DNA from: Methanobacteriota archaeon
GTDB lineage: Archaea; Thermoplasmatota; E2; DHVEG-1
Length of the DNA stretch: 5,083 nt
Assembly: GCA_903930505.1 (NCBI GenBank)
Contig: CAIYYQ010000181.1
Coordinates: 1-5,083, forward strand
Direction of reading: 5' to 3'
In this document: piece after piece, positions 1 to 4,932 of the stretch
Numbering within the stretch: position 1 is the first letter of the stretch
Layout: each line of letters begins with the position of its first letter
The notes under the pieces: model-generated
Database searches by the model: none
The model's input: only the letters and a program-made list of their open reading frames with translations
What the model was told of the DNA's origin: nothing
Made by a program: the position numbers and the translations under genes

Positions 1-1
1 A

Positions 2-916
2 CATATTAGTGTCGGCGTGAAATCAGATCAGATTCTCGCTGCACAACTAGAAGAAGTCATCAAAGAAACCGATGCAAAAGATGTTATTTTTGTGAGCGAC
101 GGCGCAGAAGACGAATATATTCTCCCCATTATTCAATCACGCATCATGATTAGTTCAATAAAAAGAGTGACAGTCAAACAAAGTAAAGCACTGGAAGATA
201 CCTACTATCGGATCATCAAACTCCTTGATGACGATAAAGTAAAAAAACAGTTCATGTTCCCAATTGCATTAATCATCATTGTCGGTGCGGTCTTTGTCTT
301 ACTAGATATGGTTGGAAGTGGATTTGGTGCGATACTGTTTACCCTTGGAGTGTATCTTTTAATTCGTGTCTTCAACGTAGAAAAAAACATCATTGGGATC
401 TGGGTGGAAATCAAATCAGGGTTTTTAACCGCAAAAATCTCCTTTTACACCTACATTGTTGCCATCATTGTGTTTGGGATAAGCATGTTTTATGCATGGA
501 ACCTCGTTCAACCCGATATCGCAGTGGGAATACCGTGGATAATTCCATTACTGTCGTTTTTAAAAAACATTGTCTGGGGTATTGCTGCAGCTGGACTTAT
601 CTCTGTTTTTGGACGGGTGACCGACATCTACGTACGAGAAAAAAAGGTACGCTGGTCTTACTGGATCATCCCGTTTTCACTGCTTGGGTTTAGTTTTATA
701 TCATCAGCGGTGTTTGAATCATTGTATATTTCCCTGCGCACAAACATTGCTCTTGATCCATTCTACACACCAACATTCATCGGAAACACCGCAGTCGGAG
801 TACTCATCGCATTTATCGGCGCGGTCACGTATCACTACATTAAAGACACATATGGCACCGAGAAACATGAGCTGGAAATAGAAAAAACAACGACTCATCT
901 TGCAAAAAAAACATAA
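2..916 (+). CDS. DUF373 family archaeal membrane protein, 5'-truncated by the window edge
   Basis: The reading frame is open from base 2 and ends at TAA 914-916, so about 304 codons are visible. The GTG at 17 lies inside a run reading HISVGVKSDQ that looks like the interior of the family, so I treat the gene as continuing upstream and not as starting there. The soluble N-terminal part holds the recognisable stretch VSDGAEDEYILPIIQSRI (about codons 26-43 counted from base 17). It is followed by about six hydrophobic segments, near codons 79-98, 101-119, 143-164, 173-200, 214-235 and 255-275, and then a charged, Lys-rich tail. DUF373 is a mainly archaeal family of polytopic membrane proteins with no established biochemical role, and I assign none. 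The gene lies 37 bases upstream of a membrane protease on the same strand, so read-through is possible. Family confidence is good; the missing N-terminal length is unknown. Confidence 0.85.
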   Translation, partial: HISVGVKSDQILAAQLEEVIKETDAKDVIFVSDGAEDEYILPIIQSRIMISSIKRVTVKQSKALEDTYYRIIKLLDDDKVKKQFMFPIALIIIVGAVFVLLDMVGSGFGAILFTLGVYLLIRVFNVEKNIIGIWVEIKSGFLTAKISFYTYIVAIIVFGISMFYAWNLVQPDIAVGIPWIIPLLSFLKNIVWGIAAAGLISVFGRVTDIYVREKKVRWSYWIIPFSLLGFSFISSAVFESLYISLRTNIALDPFYTPTFIGNTAVGVLIAFIGAVTYHYIKDTYGTEKHELEIEKTTTHLAKKT

Positions 917-939
917 CCGAAAAAAAAAGGACTGGTTAT

Positions 940-948
940 ATTTATAAA
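940..948 (+). promoter_or_regulatory. TATA box for the M50 protease gene
   Basis: The run ATTTATAAA sits in the 37-base gap after the DUF373 gene. Archaeal transcription normally starts about 25-27 bases downstream of the TATA centre, which here is near 970-972. That is past the ATG at 954 and just before the ATG at 975, so this box supports the later start and a nearly leaderless mRNA. The upstream flank is not a clear purine-rich BRE. Confidence 0.55.
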
Positions 949-953
949 CAGGG

Positions 954-2384
954 ATGTATTCTGCCAAAATACCTATGACACTACTTGAAATCCTCATAAT
1001 TTTTTTTGCAATCATTGGAACCTATGCAGCACTCGTATATATCCTACATAAGAAAAAAATACTACAGAAATACAATATTTCTTTTTACGGCCCGATGCTG
1101 ATGTGGCGAACAAAAAAAGGGATACTCTTACTCAAGAGGATTGCACGTCGAAGACATTTCTGGAAATCGTTTGGTAATGCAGGCATTATTTTTTGCTTTT
1201 TAACAATGATTTTAATGACTATCCTGATTATTTTAATGTCATGGGCATATCTAGGACTTACTCCAGAACAAACTGAGATGATGCCAGGGATTGAGACCGC
1301 ATTAGTTATCCCTGTCATAAACCCGATTCTCCCTATAGAATACCTTGGATATATAATCTTGGCGCTCGTAGTTGCGATGGTGACCCATGAGTTCTCCCAT
1401 GGAATTCTCGCCTTTGCAAGTAATTTAAAGGTAAAATCTCTTGGCATTCTCTATCTGATTGTTCCACTTGGTGCATTCTGTGAACCTGATGAAGAAGATC
1501 TTCAGACAACCAAATCTAGCAATAGAATGAGAATTTTTGCTGCAGGTCCTTTAATGAATTTTGTCGTGGTACTGATTTCAGTTCTGTTAATCTCAATAGT
1601 TTTTATGTCTGCGGTACAACCAATTGAAAAGGGGGTTGATATTATTTATAAAGCACAAGGAAGCCCTGCAGACCAATACGATCTACCAAAAGGGGCAATA
1701 ATTACTTATTATAATAATACTAGAATTAATAATCTTTATGATTACCTAAATGTATCTAGAAACACCCAATCAAATCAATCTGTTAATGTGACTTATGTCA
1801 TAGGAAGTAAAACATACCAAAAAGAAGTAATTTTAGCTAATCTCTATGATTACACAAAAAATACCTCTGATAATGGGACCGGATATCTAGGAATTCAATT
1901 TTCTGCTCTTTACGGAAAATATCTAATTTCTTCACAATTTTCATTAGACATAATAAAAAATCCTTTATCCATATTTCCTGATGGTTTTCTATATTTTTAT
2001 AGTATTCCTATTCTGGGATATTTTCAAGGATATAACCCTATAGTGCAACCCTTTACTGAATCTTACAAGATTACTGGACCATTAAGCATACTTCCGACAA
2101 ATCTCTTCTGGATTATTGTCAACGCTTTGTACTGGATCTTCTGGTTAAATTTTGCGGTCGCATTATTTAATGTTCTTCCGGCTGTTCCCCTTGATGGAGG
2201 ATTTCTCTTTAAGGATGGAATGAACATGCTGGTGAAACGAATCAAAAAGGGACTTTCTGACGAACAACGAGAAAAAATTATTAATCGTATTTCGCTTACA
2301 CTCTCCTTAACTATTTTTTTCCTGGTCTTCCTTCCATTTATTATAAAATATTTCTACGCTTTGGTCAAGTACATCTCAGGTTAA
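954..2384 (+). CDS. Site-2 protease family (peptidase M50) intramembrane metalloprotease
   Basis: This is a predicted zinc intramembrane protease that cuts transmembrane segments of membrane-anchored proteins, often regulators; its substrate here is unknown. Residues are numbered from the ATG at 954. A hydrophobic segment lies at 10-31 and others near 76-98 and 130-143. The HExxH zinc motif is HEFSH at 145-149, followed by GAFCEPDEEDL (173-183), typical of archaeal members. AGPLMN is at 197-202, then a helix at 203-220. A PDZ-like domain spans about 222-315. The second active-site motif NVLPAVPLDGG (406-416) supplies the third zinc ligand, Asp414. The protein ends in a helix at about 447-465 and a KYISG tail. 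All catalytic elements are present, so it should be active. The start is uncertain: ATG 975 (residue 8) fits the TATA box better, and neither ATG has a convincing Shine-Dalgarno sequence. The PDZ region is much more AT-rich than the rest. A remnant of a related gene follows the stop. Confidence 0.95.
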   Translation: MYSAKIPMTLLEILIIFFAIIGTYAALVYILHKKKILQKYNISFYGPMLMWRTKKGILLLKRIARRRHFWKSFGNAGIIFCFLTMILMTILIILMSWAYLGLTPEQTEMMPGIETALVIPVINPILPIEYLGYIILALVVAMVTHEFSHGILAFASNLKVKSLGILYLIVPLGAFCEPDEEDLQTTKSSNRMRIFAAGPLMNFVVVLISVLLISIVFMSAVQPIEKGVDIIYKAQGSPADQYDLPKGAIITYYNNTRINNLYDYLNVSRNTQSNQSVNVTYVIGSKTYQKEVILANLYDYTKNTSDNGTGYLGIQFSALYGKYLISSQFSLDIIKNPLSIFPDGFLYFYSIPILGYFQGYNPIVQPFTESYKITGPLSILPTNLFWIIVNALYWIFWLNFAVALFNVLPAVPLDGGFLFKDGMNMLVKRIKKGLSDEQREKIINRISLTLSLTIFFLVFLPFIIKYFYALVKYISG

Positions 2385-2526
2385 AAGAATTAAATGCCAT
2401 TGTGAAGCGAATTAAACGTGATGTTTCCGAAGAGAAACGGCAGAAAATAGTAAAAAATATTTCTCTTGCTATCTCGCTTGTGATCTTATTTTTAATTATT
2501 TTTTCTGGCTAATCAAATACATCTAA
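2381..2526 (+). pseudogene. Decayed C-terminal tail of a second M50 site-2 protease
   Basis: In frame from 2381, the translation begins LKELNAIVKRIKRD. It aligns with the last part of the intact protease upstream (FKDGMNMLVKRIKKG). Over 36 aligned codons (2393-2500 against 2223-2330), 19 residues are identical and most others are conservative (I/L, D/E, K/R, V/I). The frame stops at TAA 2510-2512. In the +1 frame, WLIKYI then TAA (2524-2526) matches the VKYISG end of the intact gene, so a small indel has probably shifted the frame. No start codon, ribosome binding site or catalytic part is present, so this cannot make a protease. Thirteen of the 19 identical residues use different codons, which suggests the copy diverged while still selected as protein. 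A run of six T (2499-2504) could also serve as a terminator for the intact gene. Confidence 0.75.
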
Positions 2527-2553
2527 CTTAATAACCAACAAAATACATAGAAA

Positions 2554-2562
2554 CTATTAAAA
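2554..2562 (+). promoter_or_regulatory. Candidate TATA box for the 109-residue membrane protein
   Basis: CTATTAAAA lies after a purine-rich flank (TAGAAA). Its centre near 2558 predicts a transcript start near 2584, about 10 bases before the ATG at 2594. GGTG at 2585-2588 could pair weakly with the 3' end of 16S rRNA. The box is a poorer match than the others in this window, so it is tentative. Confidence 0.4.
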
Positions 2563-2593
2563 AAACATCCAACGTTCTCTTTATGGTGTTAAC

Positions 2594-2923
2594 ATGATGA
2601 ATGATACAGAAAAACAACTCGTGTACTACTTCTTTGAACTCATTGCAGCTCTGCTTATCGGATCCTTTGTCGCAATCTCATACAACGAATGGTACGGTGC
2701 TCTTGCCGGGGGACTAATGTTACTTGGCTCCATGGCATTCAACATCCTCTTTTTCAAAAAAAATCTAGCAACAGAATCCACCGTCGCCTTTGGATTCATC
2801 GCCCTTCTTACTATTAGTCTAGGATTATTTTACACATATGGAATGATTTTTGCAGTCATCTCCGTACTCATTATTCTTAGCATCATCTTCGTTTTTATAT
2901 TCTTCACAAAGAAACAAGCATAA
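2594..2923 (+). CDS. Small membrane protein with four predicted helices, function unknown
   Basis: The protein has 109 residues and I do not recognise a family. After a short polar N-terminus (MMNDTEKQ), four hydrophobic segments lie near residues 10-30, 34-54, 62-82 and 84-104, leaving almost no soluble part. The loop between helices 2 and 3 carries KK, and the C-terminus is TKKQA. This Lys distribution suggests that both face the cytoplasm. Two adjacent ATG codons (2594 and 2597) could serve as start; I keep the first. The codons look ordinary for the window and there is no internal disruption, so a real gene is likely. It is separated from the protease by the pseudogene remnant and has its own candidate promoter. 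It converges on rpl10e with a 70-base gap. A role in transport or as a partner of a larger membrane complex is possible, but nothing in the sequence indicates one. Confidence 0.75.
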   Translation: MMNDTEKQLVYYFFELIAALLIGSFVAISYNEWYGALAGGLMLLGSMAFNILFFKKNLATESTVAFGFIALLTISLGLFYTYGMIFAVISVLIILSIIFVFIFFTKKQA

Positions 2924-2940
2924 CAAAAGAACAAAGAATC

Positions 2941-2969
2941 AAAAAAAGGATGATGTTTTTTAAAAAAAA
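2941..2969 (-). terminator. Poly-T tracts ending rpl10e
   Basis: Read on the minus strand, a run of eight T (2969-2962) and then one of seven T (2947-2941) lie 24-53 bases past the rpl10e stop codon. The region between and around them is also T-rich. Two successive T tracts are the usual form of an archaeal terminator behind a highly expressed gene. Confidence 0.6.
2956..2961 (+). terminator. Poly-T tract ending the membrane protein gene
   Basis: Six consecutive T lie 33 bases after the stop of the 109-residue gene, in the convergent gap. Archaeal RNA polymerase terminates at T-rich stretches without needing a hairpin, and I see no strong stem here. The T run is followed directly by eight A, so the site can act in both directions. 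Confidence 0.5.
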
Positions 2970-2993
2970 GAAGAAAACAACACAAAAGAACGC

Positions 2994-3512
2994 TTAGGTA
3001 AGAAGCTCTGCGCCTTTCTCAACCACAACAGTACACGGAGTCGGAACCTTCATCTTTGCTTTCCTCAGAGCATTTTTTGCATTTGGATAAAACTGCTGCG
3101 TCGTATTAATCGTTGCAATAGTCTGATGAATATGCACGCGCGCCGCCGTTCCAATGGGTTTTCCATACGCTTTCCTCATTCCCTGTGAGACACGGTCTGC
3201 ACCTGCCCCAGTTGCCTGCTTGTTTTCTCGGATAACGTTATGCGGAAACACACAGATACGCAACCTATAATTTGCAAGACCAGCTTCTTTTTCCATGATT
3301 CTATTAGCAGAGATACGCGCAGACTCAAGCGCATTATGTCTAATCTGGCAGTTCTCACCAGCAACAAGAGAAAGCTGAATAGGAAAATCCGTGTTTTTAT
3401 TCCCCATGTCAAACTGAGTAATTCGCGATGCAGGAACACCACCCATATATTCTCGCCGTGTGGTCGCCTGACCTTTAACTTCTCGGTACATGCTGCCTGG
3501 TTTTCGTGACAT
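2994..3512 (-). CDS. rpl10e: 50S ribosomal protein L10e (uL16)
   Basis: This is a large-subunit ribosomal protein, the archaeal counterpart of bacterial L16 and eukaryotic L10. It binds 23S rRNA near the central protuberance and contributes to tRNA placement. The 172-residue length is typical of the family. Recognisable blocks are the basic N-terminus MSRKPGSMYRE, the central QIRHNALESAR (56-66), VFPHNVIRENKQATGAGADRV (88-108) and GMRKAYGKPIGTAARV (111-126), the most conserved stretch. No residue looks missing. The start ATG (3512-3510) has GGAG at 3522-3519 with a 6-base spacer. A clear TATA box lies upstream at 3561-3570, so the gene is transcribed on its own and does not depend on the orphan gene behind it. 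T tracts follow the stop codon. The annotation is secure. Confidence 0.98.
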   Translation of the reverse strand: MSRKPGSMYREVKGQATTRREYMGGVPASRITQFDMGNKNTDFPIQLSLVAGENCQIRHNALESARISANRIMEKEAGLANYRLRICVFPHNVIRENKQATGAGADRVSQGMRKAYGKPIGTAARVHIHQTIATINTTQQFYPNAKNALRKAKMKVPTPCTVVVEKGAELLT

Positions 3513-3518
3513 AAATAA

Positions 3519-3522
3519 CTCC
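3519..3522 (-). promoter_or_regulatory. Shine-Dalgarno site of rpl10e
   Basis: On the minus strand GGAG is followed by six bases and then the ATG at 3512. A second purine patch (GAGG, 3530-3527) is slightly further upstream. Together with the full-length protein match this fixes the start codon. Confidence 0.7.
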
Positions 3523-3529
3523 GATTCCT

Positions 3530-3540
3530 CTAATGATTAG
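3530..3540. promoter_or_regulatory. 11-base near-palindrome at the rpl10e transcript start
   Basis: CTAATGATTAG has perfect 5-base arms around a central base. It begins 21 bases downstream of the rpl10e TATA octamer, which places it at the predicted +1 position. A copy with one mismatch (CTAACGATTAG) is at 3961-3971 in the csl4 promoter region. It could be a regulator binding site or an initiator element. Chance is not excluded. Confidence 0.3.
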
Positions 3541-3560
3541 GAACATCGAAATAAGTAGGG

Positions 3561-3570
3561 TATTTATAAC
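3561..3570 (-). promoter_or_regulatory. TATA box of rpl10e
   Basis: On the minus strand the sequence is GTTATAAATA, preceded by a purine-rich run (AAAAAGAG) that fits a BRE. The predicted start is near 3539, giving a leader of about 27 bases that contains the Shine-Dalgarno site. Confidence 0.7.
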
Positions 3571-3604
3571 TCTTTTTACAGAAAATCGCTGTTTCTCCCC
3601 CTAT

Positions 3605-3609
3605 AAAAA
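3605..3609 (-). terminator. Short T tract behind the 85-residue gene
   Basis: On the minus strand five T lie 8-13 bases after the stop of the orphan gene, with further T-rich bases (ATTTTCT) downstream before the rpl10e TATA box. It is short, so some read-through into rpl10e is possible. Confidence 0.3.
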
Positions 3610-3617
3610 CACACAAT

Positions 3618-3875
3618 CTATTCGCGAAGGTCCGCAAGATACTCTTCCATATGATTATAAAGCTTTGTCAATTCGTTACTGTACTCTTTTAAGATTTTTC
3701 TTTTATGATCAGAATTATCCGTCTTAAAAAGGAAATCCTCAATATCGTTCACCACTTCCCCAAGAATCGTATCCTTCCACTGTTGAAACGGGATTGTATT
3801 TAACTCTTCATCTTTAGTACTCTTCAATATTCGTTCAACGGCTGTTTCAGCCTTCATGTTATTCATACGTATCAT
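3618..3875 (-). CDS. Hypothetical protein, 85 residues, charged and helical
   Basis: I do not recognise this protein. It is soluble, with no signal peptide or membrane segment, and is rich in Glu, Asp and Lys. It appears to consist of helices near residues 8-19, 30-50 and 56-83. The last one (KRKILKEYSNELTKLYNHMEEYLADL) has heptad-like spacing of hydrophobic residues and could form a coiled coil or dimer. Three in-frame ATG codons compete as start: 3875, 3866 and 3857. A strong GGGAGG (3884-3879) is only 3 bases before the first and 12 before the second, so residue 1 or residue 4 is possible; I keep the first. A TATA box with a purine-rich BRE lies upstream (3933-3940), which supports real expression. 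Its neighbours are a ribosomal protein gene and the csl4 operon. A small regulatory or adaptor role is conceivable but unsupported. Confidence 0.7.
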   Translation of the reverse strand: MIRMNNMKAETAVERILKSTKDEELNTIPFQQWKDTILGEVVNDIEDFLFKTDNSDHKRKILKEYSNELTKLYNHMEEYLADLRE

Positions 3876-3878
3876 TTT

Positions 3879-3884
3879 CCTCCC
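3879..3884 (-). promoter_or_regulatory. Strong Shine-Dalgarno site of the 85-residue gene
   Basis: On the minus strand GGGAGG is the best ribosome binding site in the window. The spacer is 3 bases to the ATG at 3875, which is tight, and 12 bases to the ATG at 3866, which is long. It therefore confirms translation of this frame but leaves the exact start open. Confidence 0.65.
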
Positions 3885-3932
3885 GTTCTCAAATCCTTCT
3901 TAGTATGGCTTTGAAGATAATACAAATACTTC

Positions 3933-3940
3933 TTTATAAA
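3933..3940. promoter_or_regulatory. Palindromic TATA box between the divergent genes
   Basis: TTTATAAA reads the same on both strands. On the minus strand it is preceded by AGGAAAAGGG, an excellent purine-rich BRE. That predicts a start near 3911 and a leader of about 36 bases for the 85-residue gene. On the plus strand the flank is pyrimidine-mixed, so use for csl4 is less certain; it would start near 3963. Confidence 0.65.
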
Positions 3941-3960
3941 CCCTTTTCCTGCAAAGATAT

Positions 3961-3971
3961 CTAACGATTAG
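3961..3971. promoter_or_regulatory. Second copy of the 11-base near-palindrome, csl4 promoter region
   Basis: CTAACGATTAG differs by one base from CTAATGATTAG in the rpl10e promoter. It begins 20 bases downstream of the TTTATAAA at 3933-3940, nearly the same spacing as at rpl10e. It also sits 9 bases upstream of the alternative csl4 TATA box at 3981. Confidence 0.3.
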
Positions 3972-3980
3972 TACCATAAC

Positions 3981-3988
3981 ATTTAAAA
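3981..3988 (+). promoter_or_regulatory. Candidate TATA box of the csl4-rpoL-truD operon
   Basis: ATTTAAAA is centred near 3985 and predicts a start near 4011. This gives a leader of about 31 bases before the ATG at 4042 that includes the GAGG site. The TATA at 3933-3940 is an alternative or additional plus-strand promoter. Confidence 0.5.
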
Positions 3989-4031
3989 CAGCTATCAACT
4001 TGCCTACATTGGTTCAAGAAGAAAAAAACAA

Positions 4032-4035
4032 GAGG
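4032..4035 (+). promoter_or_regulatory. Shine-Dalgarno site deciding the csl4 start
   Basis: GAGG with a 6-base spacer precedes ATG 4042. The upstream in-frame TTG codons at 4000 and 4009 have no such site, so 4042 is chosen. Confidence 0.65.
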
Positions 4036-4041
4036 CATAAA

Positions 4042-4614
4042 ATGAAAAAAAACCATGTTGTTATGCCTGGTGATCAGCTATCTACGTCAGAAGAGCTATT
4101 ACCTGGCGATGGCACATTTGAAGAAAACGGAATCATCCGCGCATCCAGAATGGGAACCTATCATGTTGACGAAAAATACAAACGAGCAAAAGTACAACCA
4201 CTCACCAGCATCCCAGTCATCTTACGAAAAGGAGACATCGTCCTCGCACGAATAGCAGTCACCAAACCATCCATGATCATCACAGACATCATCCACGTCA
4301 TCGGAAAAGAACGACCCATCTCAGGGGACACAAACAGCACCATCCATGCATCAGAAATTTCCCAATCCTACATAAAAGATGCATCCACCGAATACAAAGT
4401 AGGGGATATCGTACGCGCCCAAATCATCCAGGTTCAACCCAGCATCCAACTCACCACAAAAGGAAGAGAATTCGGCGCAATCAAAGCACTCTGCACCAAA
4501 TGCAGACGATCTCTTGTGAAACATGATAATATCCTTGAATGTCAAAACTGCGGAAACAAAGAACGACGAACCATTGCACAAGACTACGGTAATGTTGATA
4601 TCAAAGCACTCTAA
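4042..4614 (+). CDS. csl4: Exosome complex RNA-binding protein Csl4
   Basis: Csl4 is a cap subunit of the archaeal exosome, the 3'-5' RNA degradation and tailing complex. It helps bind and feed RNA to the Rrp41-Rrp42 ring and recruits the DnaG protein in archaea where this was studied. In 190 residues the N-terminal domain has VMPGDQLSTSEELLPGDGTF (7-26), the family hallmark. An S1-type RNA-binding domain spans about 63-143 (from KGDIVLARI through GDIVRAQIIQV). A zinc ribbon follows, with CxxC pairs at Cys151/Cys154 and Cys167/Cys170. The frame extends upstream to a TTG at 4000, but ATG 4042 is preferred: GAGG (4032-4035) lies 6 bases before it and the conserved domain begins just after. A short extension (GNVDIKAL) follows the usual C-terminus. 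rpoL follows after 33 bases, so the two are probably co-transcribed. Confidence 0.95.
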   Translation: MKKNHVVMPGDQLSTSEELLPGDGTFEENGIIRASRMGTYHVDEKYKRAKVQPLTSIPVILRKGDIVLARIAVTKPSMIITDIIHVIGKERPISGDTNSTIHASEISQSYIKDASTEYKVGDIVRAQIIQVQPSIQLTTKGREFGAIKALCTKCRRSLVKHDNILECQNCGNKERRTIAQDYGNVDIKAL

Positions 4615-4634
4615 AACCAAAAAAACAATGCAAA

Positions 4635-4638
4635 GGAG
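4635..4638 (+). promoter_or_regulatory. Shine-Dalgarno site of rpoL
   Basis: GGAG within AAAGGAGAA lies 9 bases before ATG 4648. A nearer ATG at 4641 is only 2 bases away and its frame closes after 12 codons, so 4648 is the start. Confidence 0.7.
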
Positions 4639-4647
4639 AAATGAGTA

Positions 4648-4932
4648 ATGGAAATCAAAGCATTAAAAAAAACAGATAAAGAACTAGAACTAGAAATCAC
4701 TGATGAAAATGAAACCATCTTAAATCCGATCACGCATGCACTCACCGAACACGAAGACGTCGACTACGCAGCCTGTTTTACGGATCATTCATTCTCAAAC
4801 AAACGACGATTACTCATCCGCGTAAAAAAAGGCAAAGCCGAAGATGTATTGCGAAAAGTCGTGAAACAACTAGAAAAAGAAGTAAAAGAATTCGGAACTT
4901 TTTTTGATGGGAAAACCAAGAGTCAAAAGTAG
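4648..4932 (+). CDS. rpoL: DNA-directed RNA polymerase subunit L (Rpo11)
   Basis: This small subunit of archaeal RNA polymerase is homologous to eukaryotic Rpb11/AC19 and to the N-terminal domain of bacterial alpha. It pairs with subunit D (Rpo3) to form the platform on which the enzyme assembles. The length of 94 residues is typical. Visible features are the beta strand KELELEITDEN (11-21), the ETILNPITHALTEHEDVDYAACFTDHSFSNK region (22-52), where the family has its conserved turn and His-Pro-like segment, the strand RLLIRVKKG (54-62), and a long C-terminal helix (63-82). The usual GExHTL motif is weakened here to NETIL, a lineage-specific drift that does not change the assignment. The gene lies 33 bases after csl4, and its TAG abuts the ATG of truD, so the three genes form one operon with likely translational coupling at the second junction. 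Confidence 0.95.
   Translation: MEIKALKKTDKELELEITDENETILNPITHALTEHEDVDYAACFTDHSFSNKRRLLIRVKKGKAEDVLRKVVKQLEKEVKEFGTFFDGKTKSQK

Noticed and set aside
17..19. GTG as the start of the DUF373 gene
   Set aside because: The frame is open to the window edge and the residues before it continue the family pattern, so the gene most likely begins outside the window.
719..1015. Minus-strand open frame overlapping the end of DUF373 and start of the protease
   Set aside because: It is a Phe/Cys-rich translation of the opposite strand with no recognisable domain. The plus-strand genes explain the coding signal.
1085..1447. Minus-strand open frame of 120 codons
   Set aside because: It lies wholly inside the protease gene, opposite its conserved HExxH region. 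It has no family pattern and no promoter.
2583..2597. Mini-ORF ATG-GTG-TTA-ACA-TGA just before the membrane protein
   Set aside because: It has only four codons and sits at the predicted transcript start, with no evidence of a leader-peptide mechanism.
3176..3509. Open frames on both strands inside rpl10e
   Set aside because: The L10e reading frame is certain from conserved blocks; the other frames are shadows.
3524..3543. Hairpin TTCCT...AGGAA in the rpl10e leader as an autoregulatory RNA structure
   Set aside because: The outer stem is only five pairs and lies across the predicted transcript start, so most of it would not be fully transcribed. The inner palindrome is better read as a DNA site.
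4000..4041. In-frame TTG extension of csl4 by 14 codons
   Set aside because: The extra residues are Lys/Glu-rich and precede the conserved domain. ATG 4042 has a well-spaced GAGG, and a predicted transcript start near 4011 would exclude the TTG at 4000.
4351..4620. Minus-strand open frame of 89 codons
   Set aside because: It lies opposite the S1 domain and zinc ribbon of csl4, and has no support of its own.
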